64,000 nt of DNA from Eleusine coracana subsp. coracana (Eukaryota > Streptophyta > Magnoliopsida > Poales > Poaceae): assembly GCA_032690845.1 (NCBI GenBank), contig CM064433.1, positions 39,554,658 to 39,618,657 on the forward strand, written 5' to 3'. The number at the start of each line of letters is the position of its first letter. Positions within the stretch are counted from its first letter, which is position 1. A program made the position numbers and the translations under genes. Of the stretch, positions 11,916 through 24,175 are shown piece by piece. Under the pieces are notes generated by a model that was given only the letters and a program-made list of their open reading frames with translations, did not search any database and was not told the origin of the DNA.

Positions 11916-12874
11916 TTTTTTGTAAAGATATTTACTTTACCCCACTTAAATTCTAAAATACCTTTAGTTGCATGAACTATGTTTACCATGTACTCCCTTT
12001 CAAATTATATTGATCACTTACTACGGGAAACGCCTTGTGTGCTGTGTGCCTGGGGCACACGACACAAGCCCTCTGACCGACGGCACAAATTGTGCCGTGG
12101 GTTACACACGGCACAACCCTCACGGCATAGTTTTAGACGGCACAATAACTGTGCCGTGAGTAATTTATCGGGCACATGACAGAGTTGTTCCCTGCTGCGC
12201 CGTGTGCCATTGAGCCGACGGCACAAAAAAGTGGCACACCGGCATAATTGACGTGAAACCCACTGTGCTGTGTGCCCTCCGTCTGGCACACATCATAGTT
12301 TTTCCACTATGCCGTGTATCAAGGTCACGACACACGACACAATGTCAATCTGTGCCAGTATTGGTTAAGTTTAACATGTTTCAAATTTGATTAAATTGAT
12401 AAGAAATAATATAAATACTTAGATCATAAAGTAACATTAGATTCATCATTGATTATATTCATTGTTTACTTATTTCATGTGGTAGATACTGCTACTCTCT
12501 AAAATTTTGATCAAATTTAGCTTAACTTGCATTTAACTAACACTAAAATATCATTTATAATACCAGTTTAGCACCATTATTTTTCAAATCAATTATTACA
12601 ACCGTGAGGATGCTTCGGATTTTATTTGAGACTATATTGGAACATTAAAAAATACATCCAATAAGCAAGACAAGAACCCTCTCCCTCATAGAAGAGAACA
12701 AATTTGAAGACAATCGAGGGAAAAACAAATAGTGGGAGATCGAAAGAAAAACATCCTGATGAATGAATGAGGCCCCCTTTTCTTGCCCTTAAGGGTCATT
12801 TTATCCTTGGGGAGATTGTAAATTCCTCCTCTGCACTTAAGATATTTTTACATGGTTACAAGAGATAAGAGCTA
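11916..12874. repeat. Dispersed segment, copy B, left part
   Basis: Nearly collinear with copy C (25183-25850) from ttttgtaaagatatttactt through gatgaatgaatgagg to catggttacaagagat. It is interrupted twice: by a CACTA-like insert at 12018-12360, and at 12874/12875 by the Helitron. The alignment to copy C resumes at 24131 with taatagaaaatttcttatta. Copy C therefore acts as the pre-insertion site for both events. Confidence 0.75.
12018..12360. mobile_element. Miniature CACTA-like element inside copy B
   Basis: Left end tACTACGGGAAAC is close to a CACTACGGG terminus. The interior is packed with GTGCCGTG / CGGCACA repeats in both orientations, the subterminal pattern of grass CACTA elements. Copy C reads straight from ttgatcactt to ttggtcaaagtt at 25279-25300, giving the empty site. 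The right end (tgtgccagta) is degraded and a clean 3-bp TSD is not visible. Confidence 0.6.
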
Positions 12875-13191
12875 CTAGCAAAAAGCCCGTACATTGCTAC
12901 AGGCATAACTGATGAAATAAATCCAGTATATATTCGCTCAAATAATTTTTAGGTAAAGAGCTAATTTAAGTCAAATTAAATTTGTATGTGTGTGTATAGT
13001 AAAATAAATATATAAAAATACAAAATTATTGTGACCCCCAAATCACATCGGCAAATTTGTGTGAAGCAAACACTTCGACGGCAAGCAAAACACCCTAGTA
13101 AGAATTAACAAAAAAAATATACAATATATGTATATACATTGGCTCACTCTAGAGAAGTACATTTTAATTAGATAGATTATTAGAAGATTAG

Positions 13192-16098
13192 TGTGACATT
13201 TTCGCCCCATGAATGAGGGGGAATAGTCGAAGGATCGATCATCGGGTGACGCCTTGACAAAGCAAAAGTCCAAAAGTACACACATATGATAGTGCAATGT
13301 TAGAATTTAATTATTACAACTTTGGTTCAGATTTGAGTATATAAACAAGTTTAAAATTTGGTAACATAAATAGCAGAAGTAATATATCTCACGTTAGAAT
13401 CCTATCATAAAGCACGTCAAGCCCGTAGACATGCCTCATTATCAAGAAGAACACCTGCACAAAATAATATAGAGCAAAGCCCTGAGCAACTAATACTCAA
13501 CAAGACTTACCCGTCAAAATGGCACGCTAAGGCCGACACCTAGTATGCAGGGGGCTGACCAAAGGTTGCTGGAATACTTGCAAAAAGAGCACTAATAATT
13601 GATCCTTATTTTCACATTTTAGCCAAATTAACAGGGTTCTTGCATAAAATAAATGTTGTGCAACTATACTACAGCAATCATGGTTGCAATATATTTAATA
13701 GAAATACAATAAGCATAATCATCATCATCATCATTTCATTTTTTACTTCGATGTGACAATGACTATGATTTGACAACGATCACAAGTGGTACTCAATAAC
13801 CGCGAGGGACGACGACTCGAATCGATTTACATCCTGCAGGAGAAACCTAAATACATGACACACGCACACTCCAAGGAGTCATGTATGACAACCTTTCGCG
13901 AGATACAGCAGGGTCGGTCCGGGTCCTACTTTTCCCGAGTACACGTCACCCCATGCGGTGCTTCCATCGAAGCCATCCATGGGTAGCCCATGCACTCTCC
14001 CTTCCAACACATACCCACATTCCACCATACCCGCTTCATCACCAGAAGAAGAGTAGGGTGTCGTCCAACCACTGCAGTAATCAAGCTACGTTGGTTTACT
14101 AGTGCCCATATCTCTAGAATGCACTTGGTACTGTTCAAACTTGCTCAACGGGGCCACACTCGAAGCAGTTCCCAATTTAATTTCTTTCTCATCATAAGAT
14201 TAAGAGATGTAATAATGATCAACTACCATATACCGAGTAATCCCCAGACTACTCGATGTTTGCTATCGAGACACACAATTAAGCTTAGCATTTCTAACGG
14301 GGCTTATACCAACTGAACTCATACCCATAGGATTTTGTTTGGCCTACATGCAACTAGGCTTCAATCAATTCCTATACGTAACACTGGTGATACAAAATAA
14401 AAACTTGAAAAACATAGGTGTGCACCGGGGCTTGCCTTGGTTCAGATCAAGGTTAGCACTCTCAGAAGGATTAATCACAGCTCTGGGCTCCTCCGGAATA
14501 ATCTCCGTCTCCATGTTCCCGTCGTTGAGTCCTATTGGATGAAATGCAATGCAAGTAAGGATAGAGAGGATTCATGGCACTTCCTCAAAAAATGCATGCA
14601 ATGACATGATGCATGTACCAAATACAGGGGTGCATTAGAGAAGAACATGGGTAATTTCTTATATTGCTTTCTTTTAACGTCGTGGAATGCGAACGGTGTT
14701 TTTAATGATGAGGGTGCTACGATTAAACATATTTAGACCATCTAGGTGAGCATACATGATGAACAGAGGTAAAGAGATGCACATAAATTCTAAAATGCAG
14801 AGAGCATTGTGTAAAAATATTCGCAATGTTAATACATGTGCTCAAGTTACTAGGAATTACAAACTTGTCATTACTAGATTTAAAGCAACACTATTATTAT
14901 TAGGCATAGTTCTGTAATATAAATACCAGGGATAAAAATATATGATGTGGGGCACACTAAGCAAGAATTTTATGCCGAAGCTTATAACAAGATTATGCAC
15001 CCATATTTCTTTTTAATTAAAATGGTGGAGACACTAAAATATTCATTACAAAAGAAATATTTCAAATTTAAATATGACAATTGATGAAATGCCTGGAAAT
15101 GATGAAATGGTCATGCATGCAAAACATGATAATTAAATAATGCACTAGAAATTAATTATGATTTTATTTTGATTTTTAACCATTTAAAACATGCATAAAT
15201 AAATATGTGCTTTGAGTGTGTCTTAGCATTTTTATAAAATATTACACATTACAGGTGGTCCAGAAAGTATTTTTGTGCAATTTTTCTATAAAGCCAATAT
15301 TTTTGTGATGATTTTTGAAGCTTCATTTATTTATTTGGCTAAGTATTTAAAGAAAAAGGGACCTTTTTGGCCATCGGGCCATTTCTCACGTCGGCCCACG
15401 ATGCTAGGCGAGGCGTGGGGAGGCCATCCTGGGCCAGATCCGACCCTAGGCGGGTGACACGGCCCGAGGCCAAGCCAGCCCAATTGGGCAATCGGCCCAG
15501 GCACTCGACCTAGCAGAGCAGGGCGAGGCCAGGCCACCGCGCAGCTCACGTGCGCGCTCGGCGTGGCGGCGCGGCGCGGTCACGGCGGCAGGGCGGGGCA
15601 CTGGAGAAGGCCACAGCCAGCGCAGACGGAGGCCATGGATCCGAGTGGATCCGTGGCGCGCGGGAGAGGGTGGGGAGACCACCGGGAGTCACCGCGCGAT
15701 CAGGGGAGGTGGCCCGCGGGTGGAGCCAGGCGATCGACGGTGGCGGAGTGGATGTTCCCGGAGAACGGTGGTGGAGCGGATGTTCCCGGAGAACGGTGGC
15801 GAGAGACGAAGCCGACAGGACGCAAACAGAAGATAGTTGTGATGGGGAGGCCGACGACGATAGGAATCGATGAGGGGCTCGAGATGATGGCCGGAATCGA
15901 AGGTTTGCCAGCGGCACCAGTTTCAGGAACGAAGGGCCGATTCACGGTGATGACAGCGAATGGGAGGGCATTGGCTTGCAGGTTGGGGCAGGAGGTGACG
16001 GCGGCGCTGGGGGTTTGCTCGGTCGGGGCTAGGAGAGGCCAGGGGGGGGGGTCGGGTGACGGCGAGGTCGCTCGGGTGGCCATGGCGGCTAGAGCTGG

Positions 16099-16139
<41 letters not shown>

Positions 16140-17125
16140 AAATGGGTGAGATTCGGTAGGGAGTGAAGACCAGGGGAAAGATAAGGCCTCGGTGTGGGTC
16201 GGCTCGCCGTACGCTAGCAGCCATGCGGCATGCGGCGATCAGGCAGGACGGCTGTGTTTCCTCAGAGTTTATGACAGGTGGGGCCCGTGATGGTTTGAAA
16301 CTCCGGAAAACAGAGCTATCAACGATTTTGAAGCCAATAATTCAAGCACTAGATGAATTTTCTTGAGAATTCCAAATGCACCGCTCTCTACAGGAAAGAG
16401 TGGAGAAGAGAATGGTGAAGACATGCAGAACATGCAATATCAGATATATTCAAATTTGAAAACGGCTAAATGATTAGGAAGACTTACGATTTTTCTCGTC
16501 TGGATTTGCTTAACTTTTAGGCTGTTTGTAAATTGGAATTGGGGTACCAAATGAGGTCAAATTCAAATAGAGTTCCACCACCGTAAAGGACAAGGTTTGT
16601 ACTAACTAACCATGGATGATGTCGTTTTGTAAATAAAATTATGAGCGAGTTATTCAATTTCCAATTTGCTTAACTGACAAGGCTAAAATCTGTTCAGAAA
16701 CTTGACATTTGCTAAAAATTCCAAAAGTAGTAGTTCTTGAATTTATTAAATCAAGACAAAATTATATGTTGTTCAAAAAGATTGCATCTCAAATATTAGG
16801 ATGACCTTGTTCAGTGAATACTTATAAAATTTCAAATTTAAAATTTTAAAGTAACCCTTTTTCTGAGATTTGTTTGATTTCTTTGGTCTATTTACCAATG
16901 AGATAAAATCACCACAAATTCTTCAAAATTCTTATTTGAAGCATGGATTAAGATTATGAAATTTAATTGGCTCACTTATATTAGAAATTGTGAACTTCTA
17001 GATAAATGCTCATTTGAGTCAATTTCAAATAAATTCAAACTTAAGTTTTAAAATTTGCTACTCCTGATTTTTGTTTTGTTTACTTGACATGCCTATGATG
17101 CTAAAGTGGCAACAGGGGTGTCACA
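13192..17125 (-). repeat. 3' LTR of the non-autonomous gypsy element
   Basis: Direct repeat of 19798-23729. On the minus strand it runs TGTGACACCCCTGTT ... AAAATGTCACA. It contains a GC-rich block (15390-16330) and an (AG)19 run at 16101-16138. Long frames in the GC block (for example 15563-16102) are not shared intact by the other LTR and are not called as genes. Confidence 0.9.
16101..16138. repeat. (AG)n microsatellite in 3' LTR
   Basis: Thirty-eight bp of uninterrupted AG. The same site in the partner LTR (22658-22714) is 57 bp long plus interrupted flanking GA, so the repeat has changed length since insertion. Confidence 0.95.
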
Positions 17126-17141
17126 GCCCTTTCCCCTTAAA
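17126..17141 (-). other. Polypurine tract, non-autonomous element
   Basis: Minus strand reads ctttaaggggaaagggc directly before the LTR start TGTGACACC. It is preceded by the phrase ctcgggacgagatttc, which is shared with 51160-51178 of the autonomous element. Confidence 0.85.
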
Positions 17142-17666
17142 GAAATCTCGTCCCGAGATGAAAGGTGGTGAATAAGGTTCAGGTTAGGTCTATAAACTCT
17201 AGCTAAGGGCTTCGTAGAAACTCCTCTGATTTCCCGAGCAGTCTCATCTTAAGTATGGATGCTCCATGAACCCTGAATCACATGATTGTCTTCTTGCGAT
17301 AAACATCATTTGATTTCATCAAGCACTTTTATAGAGTACTCAACATTGGTTAGGTCGGGTTGTAACTTTTTAGTATCTCCCAAGACAAGGTCCACCTGTG
17401 TTTTTATCATTCAGCTGCATCATATACACTAGCAAATTTGAATGGTAGCTAGAGCTTTTAAGCTATGAGTCAACATCTTGCAGTGATTGGGTAGGGTTGA
17501 GGTAACGGGGTGCTAAAATTTGGAAGGAAGTGGCAAAATTTGGGCCGGAATAAAAAAGAGTGACGAAGAGCCAAAAATTTGAATAACAACAAATCGGTGA
17601 CTTAAGGTAACACGGATAGAGATATGGAAAAATTTCAAAGATTGTTGGTGGTCGATAAACTACCAA
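17142..17666 (-). pseudogene. Decayed integrase C-terminus/chromodomain in the non-autonomous element
   Basis: On the minus strand, broken frames still align with the intact pol tail at 50456-51182. LAPRYLNPTQ matches the LAPRYIGPYP module. KLQPDLTNVEYSIKVLDE matches PLQPDLTYAEHPIKVLDE. A final WSIHT ... ETAREIRGVSTKP block matches the end of the chromodomain. Stops and frameshifts separate the blocks. This shows the element descends from a pol-bearing chromovirus and is not an unrelated LTR pair. Confidence 0.75.
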
Positions 17667-19419
17667 AGAGGGTCATGACTTTAGGGCTCTATAAGGCTAA
17701 CAACAAAAAGGGAATCAACTTGTAAGCAACTTTTCTAGCAGACAAGAGCCAATAACTTCAGGTGGTTTGAATCAACTGGGCAATCAAATGAAAATAGGCC
17801 AGCAAGGTCTTGGGTCTCTTGGTTGCTCCACAATGACAACGGTGGCTTTAAAACAACCAATAAAAATTAGGTTCAACAATGGGTTATTCAAAATTTTCAC
17901 ATTCTTGCTCGTTATTAATAGTTAATCATGCATATTGGTCCTTAATGCATATATGAATGCTCCCCAATAAACACCAAATGTAATGGTGCAATTTACATGC
18001 ATGGCATGCGTGCGTGATGCTGCACATGGATGATCGTGCATATGCAATGATGCACTTGCATGATGACATGTTGCACATGAATGATAATTGATGGTGCATA
18101 TATGTTATGATGTATATATGCATATGAAATGGTGCACATGACGTGATGAATATGCTTGCACATGCACATGTAAATGATTGCAATATGGTGCACATGATAT
18201 GGTGCATACATGATGCTTCATGCATACTTGTGATGCGCGTGAAGAATGGTGCAATGCAATTATGTGATTTTACAATACAAATAATTTATTGATGCATATT
18301 TCAGATTTGTATAAATACACATGGTTCATGCATCTAAAATTTTATTTGCTTGAGCAAGAATATGACATGGCATGAGTGAAATATCATGAGATAGCTTGGC
18401 TCACAGAGGGGAACCTATAGAAATTGACAACAAAAGGAAGACATCTAGAAATTGAGAGTAACTTTCTGAATTATGCTAGAGAGTAATGGTCTGTTCTTGT
18501 TAGAGAAAAACCGAACACGTAATTAATTCGCGGTATCAAATGTGTCTTGACGGCGAACAACAATCAGAAAGACTAAATCTGGCAGAACTGGGTAAAAATA
18601 AAAAAATTTACTTCACACCAATCTTGTAGGGATCTTGCATAGCTTTCCACCACATATTTACATGCCTTCATCCGATGAGTAGATTTTGAGATATGACTGC
18701 TTAAAGTTGAATCCTAATGTGCTGAGATTCTGCTCCGGACAATACTGTCTTCCTTGGCAGTCAACCCAAAAAGCAAAACTGCTTTTTCTAGGTGCAGAAT
18801 TAGTATTTTGGATTCATACTAAAGTTATAGAGGATTTTTCATATCTTTCCAACGCCTACTCAGACAGCTTCATAGGATCCGTGGTTTGGGAGTTATGAAT
18901 TTTTAAAGTTACAGGTCGACCTGAAATCCTGTTCTGGACAGAAATAGTTTTTTTTTGAAAATGGCTCCTAAATCCTAGTTTATGTGCTCCAAATCAAAAG
19001 TGTCAGAACACGAAAGTTGTAGATAGATTCATATCCTTTCCAGGGAGTACTAGAACACAAAATTTGGTTCAGTAGATAGTTATGCAGTTTTGAACTTGAC
19101 TGAAATTTCTGAACTTTCAGTTTTTCAGATTAGGTGCTAGTTCACAATCTGAAATTTTTAACATGAACAAGGCTCTTAACCAAGGTACCGGGAGATTATT
19201 TACATTCAGTAGAGGTCAATTAGGGTTATTAGGCTCATTGAAAATTTTCACCTTTCATTTTTGTTGATATGAGGAATGCACATGCGAATGCAACATGATG
19301 ACATGACAATATATTGTCCTAAAGTCCTCACCAACATAAAGATTGGTCAATGTATCGACCATACATGACCTTGGTGGCAAACACGAGCTTCAACATTTGG
19401 TTAGTCGTTTGCTAACGAG
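17667..19419 (-). other. Non-coding interior of the non-autonomous element
   Basis: No retroviral domain is visible. Two notable stretches: 17930-18240 is rich in overlapping TGCA/ATGCA/CACATG words, and 18590-19130 contains phrases such as tcctgttctggacagaaat and a repeated caaatcctagtttatgtgct-type style of diverged repeats. I do not recognise their origin. Confidence 0.5.
17930..18240. repeat. ATGCA/CACATG-rich simple-sequence region
   Basis: Dense short words atgcatatg, gatgcacatg and ggtgcacatg recur with variable spacing over about 300 bp. It behaves like a decayed minisatellite. The apparent Met/His/Cys-rich minus-strand frames here are by-products. Confidence 0.6.
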
Positions 19420-19797
19420 CTAAGTATTCGTGGTTAGCGTACCTGCAGAAAATGGATTCCAGAAACAATACATTAAATTAAAAAAAAATGAGCTAAAAAT
19501 AATCCCTTATTATTGCCCGAGGACCGGGCACTGATGTTCGACGCAATCACCCTACGTTCACACCATTGTGCTAGCTTTCCATGCTACTGTCCACATGGCG
19601 GGGCACATACCTGTGATGACGATGCCGTAGATGCAAGTATTTAAACAAACAACCTCCCACAGTTAGCTTGCCACCTGAACCATAACTAATAATATCCTAA
19701 TTAGGGCTTACTAACTCGTACCTCACTGTATGCGTGGGTTTTTAAAAAATAATGCTCATTAGTGTGGTACTAGCCCCGATCTAGCTCTGATACCAGC
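19420..19797 (-). promoter_or_regulatory. 5' leader and PBS of the non-autonomous element
   Basis: On the minus strand this is the untranslated leader after the 5' LTR. The PBS TGGTATCAGAGC at 19785-19796 matches initiator tRNA-Met. The remainder aligns over about 270 bp with the leader of the autonomous elements (30920-31290; minus-strand copy 46190-46560). The alignment includes two donor-like sites, CAG/GTATGT (junction 19611/19610) and CAG/GTACGC (junction 19443/19442). Conservation here, where the rest of the interior has diverged, suggests packaging or splicing signals. Confidence 0.8.
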
Positions 19798-22654
19798 TGT
19801 GACATCCCCGCCCCATGAATGAGGGGGAATAGTCAAAGGATCGATCATCGAGTGACACCTTGACAAAGAAAGAGTCCAAAAGTACACACATATGAGCATA
19901 AAAGAATAGTGCAATTTTAAAATTTAATTATTACAGCTTTGGTTCAGATTTGAGTATATAAACAAGTTTGAAATTCGGTAACATAAATAGCGGAAGCAAT
20001 ATATCTCACGTTAGAATCCTATCATGAAGCACGTCAAGCCCGTAGACATGCCTCATTATCAAGAAGAACACCTGCATAAAACAACATAGAGCAAAGCTCT
20101 GAGCAACTAATATTCAGCAAGACTTACCCATCAAAATGGTATGCTAAGACCGACACCTAGTATGCAGGGGGCTGACCAAAGGTTGCTGGAATAGTTGCAA
20201 AAGGAGCACTAATAATTGATCCTTATTTTTACATTTAGCCAAATTAATAGGGTTCTTGCATAAAATAAATGTTGTGCAACTATACTACAGCAATCATGGT
20301 TGCAATACATTTAATAGAAATACAATAAGCATCATCATCATCATCATTTCACTTTTCACTTCGATGTGACAACGACTACGATTTGACAACGATCACAAGT
20401 GGTACTCAATAACCGCGAGGGATGGTGACTCGAATCGATTTACATCCTGCAGGAGAAACCCAAATACACGGTGCACGCACACTCCAAGGAGTCACGTATG
20501 ACAACCTTTCATGAGATACAGCAGGGTCGGTCCAGGTCCCACTTTTTCCGAGTACGCATCACCCCATGCGATGCTTCTGTCGAAGCCATCCATGGGTAGT
20601 CCATGCACTCTCCTTTCCAACACATACCCACATTCCACCATACCCGTTTCATCACCAGAAGAAGAGTAACGTATCGTCCAACCATTGCGGTAATCAAGCT
20701 ACGTCGGTTTACTAGTGTCCATATCACTAGCATGCACTTGGTACTATTCAAACTTGCTCAACGGGGCCACACTCGAAGCAGTTTCCAATTTAATTTCTTT
20801 CTCATCATGAGCTTAAGAGATGTAATAGTGATCAACTACCATATACCGAGTAATTCCTAGACTACTCGATGTTTGCTATCGAGACACACAATTAAGCTTA
20901 GCATTTCTAATGGGGCTTGTACCAACTGAACTCATACCCATAGGATTTTGTTTGGCGTACATGCAACTAGGCTTCAATCAATTCCTACACGTAATGCACA
21001 ATACATGATGCACATATAGGTGATACAAAATAAAAACTTGAAAAACATAGGTGTGCACCAGGGCTTGCCTTGGTTCAGATCAAGGTTAGCACTCTCAGAC
21101 GGATTAATCTTAGCTCCGGGCTCCTTCGGATTAATCTCCGCCTCCACGTTCCCGTCGTTGAGTCCTATTGGATGAAATGCAATGCAAGTAAGGATAGAGA
21201 GGATTCATGGCACTTCCTCCACAAATGCATGCAATGACATGATGCATGTACCAAATACAGGGGTGCATTAGAGAAGAACATTGGTAATTTCTTATATTAC
21301 TTTCTTTTAATATCGTTGAATGCGAACAATGTTTTTAATGACAAGGGTTCTACGATTAAACATGTTTAGACCATCTAGGTGAGAATACATGATGAACAGA
21401 GGTAAAGAGATGCACATAAATTCCAAAATGCAGAGAGCGATGTGTAAAAATATTCGCAATGTTAATACATGTGCTCAATTTACTAGTAATTACAAACTTG
21501 CCATTACTAGATTTAAAGCAACACTTTTATTATTAGGCATGGTTCTGTAATATAAATACCCGGGAGAAAAATATATGATGTGGGGGACACTAAGCAAGAT
21601 TTTTATGCCAAAGCTTATAACAAGATTATGCACCCATATTTCTTTTTAATTAAAACGGTGGAGACACTAAAATATTCATTACAATAGAAATATTTCAAAT
21701 TTAAATATGACAGTTGATGAAATGCCTGGAAATGATGAAATGGTCTTGCATGCAAAACATGATAATTAAATAATGCACTGGAAATTAATTATGATTTTAT
21801 TTTGATTTTTAACCATTTAAAACATGCATAAATAAATATGTGCTTTGAGAGTGTCTTAGAATTTTTTATAAAATACTACATGTTATAGGGGGTCCAGAAA
21901 GTATTTTTGTGCATTTATTCTATAAAGCCAATATTTTTTGAGATGATTTTTGAAGCTTCATTTATTTATTTGGCTTAGTATTTAAAGAAAAAGGGACCTT
22001 TTCGGCCATCGGGCCGTTTCTCGCGTCGGCCCACGAGGCCAGGCGGGGCGCGGAGAGGCCATCCTGGCCAGATCTGGCCCCAGGCGGGTGATACGGCCCG
22101 AGGCCAAGCCAGCCCAAGCGGGGCAATCGGCCCAGCCGGTCGAACCAGCCCAGACACTCGACCTAGTAGAGCAGGGCGAGGCCAGGCCAACGCGCAACTC
22201 ATGCGCGCGCACGGCGCGGTGACGTCGGTAGGGTGGGGTATCGGAGAAGGCCACAACCGGCATAGACAGAGGCCGAGGATCCGAGCGGATCCGCGATGCG
22301 CGGTAGAGGGCGAGGAGATCGCTGGGAGTCACCGTGCGATAAGGGAGGCGGCCCGCGGGCGGAGCCAGGCGATCGATGGCGGCGGACCAGATGTTCCCGG
22401 AGAACGGCGCGAGAGACGAAGCCGAGGGCTCGAGATGGTGGCTGGAATCGAAGGTTTGCCGGTGGTGCCAGCTTCGGGAACGAAGGGCCGATTCACGGTG
22501 ATGACAGCGAATGGGAGGGCATTGGCTTGCAGGTAGGGGGAGGAGGTAACGGCGGTGCTGGGGGTTTGCTCGGTCGGGGCTGGGAGAGGCCAGGGGGGTT
22601 GGGCGACGGCGAGGTCGCTCGGGCGGCCATGACGGTGAGAGAGAGGAGAGCGAG

Positions 22655-22715
<61 letters not shown>

Positions 22716-23729
22716 AAATGGGTGAGATTCGGCAGGGAGTGAAGACCAGGGGAAAGATAAGGCCTTGGTGTGGGGGCGTCGATCCGGACCAAGGGCCGGC
22801 TAGCTGTACGCCGGCGGCCACGCGGCATGGGGCGATCGGGCAGGACGGTTGTGTTTCCTCAGAGTGTATGACAGGTGGAGCCCGCGATGGTTTGAAACTC
22901 CAGAAAACAGAGCCATCAACGATTTTGAAGCCAATAATTCGAGCACTAGATGAATTTGCTTGAGAATTCCAAATGCACCGCTCTCTACAGGAAAGAGTGG
23001 AGAAGAGAATGGTGAAGACATGCAGAACATGCAATATCAGATATATGAGATATTCAAATTTGAAAAGGGCTAAATGATTTGGAAGACTTACGATTTTTCT
23101 CGTTGGGATTTGCTTAACTTTTAGGCTGTTTGTAAATTGGAATTGGGGTACCAAATAAGGTCAAATTCAAATAGGGTTCCACCACCGTAAAGGACAAGGT
23201 TTGTACTAACTAAACAAGGATGATGTTGTTTCGTAAATAAAATTATGAGGGAGTTATTCAATTTCCAATTTGCTTAACTGACAAGGCTGAAATCTATTCA
23301 GAAACTTGACATTTGTTAAAAATTCCAAAAGTAGTAGTTCTTGAATTTATTAAATTAAGACAAAATTATATGTTGTTCAAAAAGATTGCATCTCAAGTAT
23401 TAGGATGACCTGGTTCAGTGAATACTTATAAAATTTAAAATTTAAAATTTTAAAGTAACCCTATTTCTGAGATTTGTTTGATTTCTTTGGTCTATTTACC
23501 AATGAGATAAAATCACCATAAAATCTCCAAAATTATTATTTGAAGCATGGATTAAGATTATGAAATTTAATTGGCTCACTTATATTAGAAATTGTGAACT
23601 TCTAGATAAATGCTCATTTGAGTCAATTTCAAATAAATTCAAACTTAAGTTTTAAAATTTGCTACTCCTGATTTTTGTTTTGTTTACTTGACATGCCTAT
23701 GATGCCAAAGTGGCACCAGGGGTGTCACA
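19798..23729 (-). repeat. 5' LTR of the non-autonomous gypsy element
   Basis: Minus strand TGTGACACCCCTGGTG ... GGCGGGGATGTCACA, 3932 bp. It carries the same GC-rich block (22000-22900) as its partner and an expanded (AG)n run at 22658-22714. The 390-codon minus-strand frame over 21982-23154 is mostly low-complexity Ser/Leu from the GA tract plus GC-rich sequence and is not a gene. Confidence 0.9.
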
Positions 23730-24130
23730 ATTAGATTATATAGAAGATTATAATTAATAAGATTCCATCTTGTCAGAACTTGAAGACTTTTCACACCAAA
23801 CACTGTCGCCACTTACGTCTGATCGCGGTTACTTGACGTGGTTCTGGAAGCACAGTCCGCAGTTGAGTACCTTTGCTTGTCGAATGATAGAATGTATAGC
23901 AAGCTATATGCACAACACATCAACTCGTACATAAGGAGAACAGGGTGTCCCTAGCTTCTGAGTCACCCCCTGTGCACCAAGCCTGAGTATGAGTCGTATT
24001 TTATTTTATTGTATGGAACACCGAGATCAATTATTGAACCTTATGCAACACGGAGTCACGTGTTGTAACGTTGTACAACACTGTGCAACACCGTATGGAT
24101 GTGTTCACCTCTTTTAATAAAATGTAAAGA

Positions 24131-24175
24131 TAATAGAAAATTTCTTATTACAAGACCTATCATGTCCAGTACTTT
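24131..24175. repeat. Dispersed segment, copy B, right part
   Basis: Resumes the copy B alignment after the Helitron: aatttcttattacaagacct, then atcatgtcc(a/g)gtact. It ends where the short direct repeat at 24173 starts. Confidence 0.7.

Larger units (their letters stand above)
13192..23729 (-). mobile_element. Complete non-autonomous gypsy element, TSD ATTAG
   Basis: Bounded by LTRs of about 3.93 kb and by perfect 5-bp target duplications ATTAG at 13187-13191 and 23730-23734. The order on the minus strand is 5' LTR 19798-23729, PBS 19785-19796, leader, non-coding interior, decayed pol tail, PPT, 3' LTR 13192-17125. There is no gag, protease, RT or RNase H. The leader and PBS match those of the autonomous family at 27010-55108, so it probably uses that family's proteins in trans. 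Its LTRs differ at about a dozen sites in the first 190 bp, mostly transitions, so it is older than the nested pair. Confidence 0.9.
12875..24130 (-). mobile_element. Helitron-like element split by an LTR retrotransposon
   Basis: Both ends are set by comparison with copies A, C and D of the host segment, which read gctATaatgg or similar where this copy reads gctA, insert, Taatag. The 3' terminus (minus strand) is CTAG at 12875-12878. Six bases further in is an imperfect hairpin at 12885-12904 (GCCCGT ... ACAGGC). The 5' terminus is TC at 24130-24129 on the minus strand (TCTTTACATTTTATTAAAA). Insertion lies exactly between A and T, as is known for Helitrons. Without the nested 13192-23729 element the body is about 0.7 kb and has no Rep/helicase, so it is non-autonomous. 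Confidence 0.75.

Noticed and set aside
13720..13735. (CAT)n run as a CRISPR-like or satellite array
   Set aside because: It is a short trinucleotide microsatellite in an LTR, repeated at 20329-20346 because the LTR is duplicated. No spaced direct repeats occur, and CRISPR arrays are not expected in a plant genome.
15563..16224. ORFs of 123-179 codons on both strands in the left LTR
   Set aside because: GC-rich LTR sequence with overlapping frames on both strands. No domain, and not conserved in the other LTR.
21982..23154. A 390-codon minus-strand ORF as a gene
   Set aside because: It lies wholly in an LTR. The centre is Ser/Leu low complexity from the GA microsatellite, and the partner LTR does not keep the frame.
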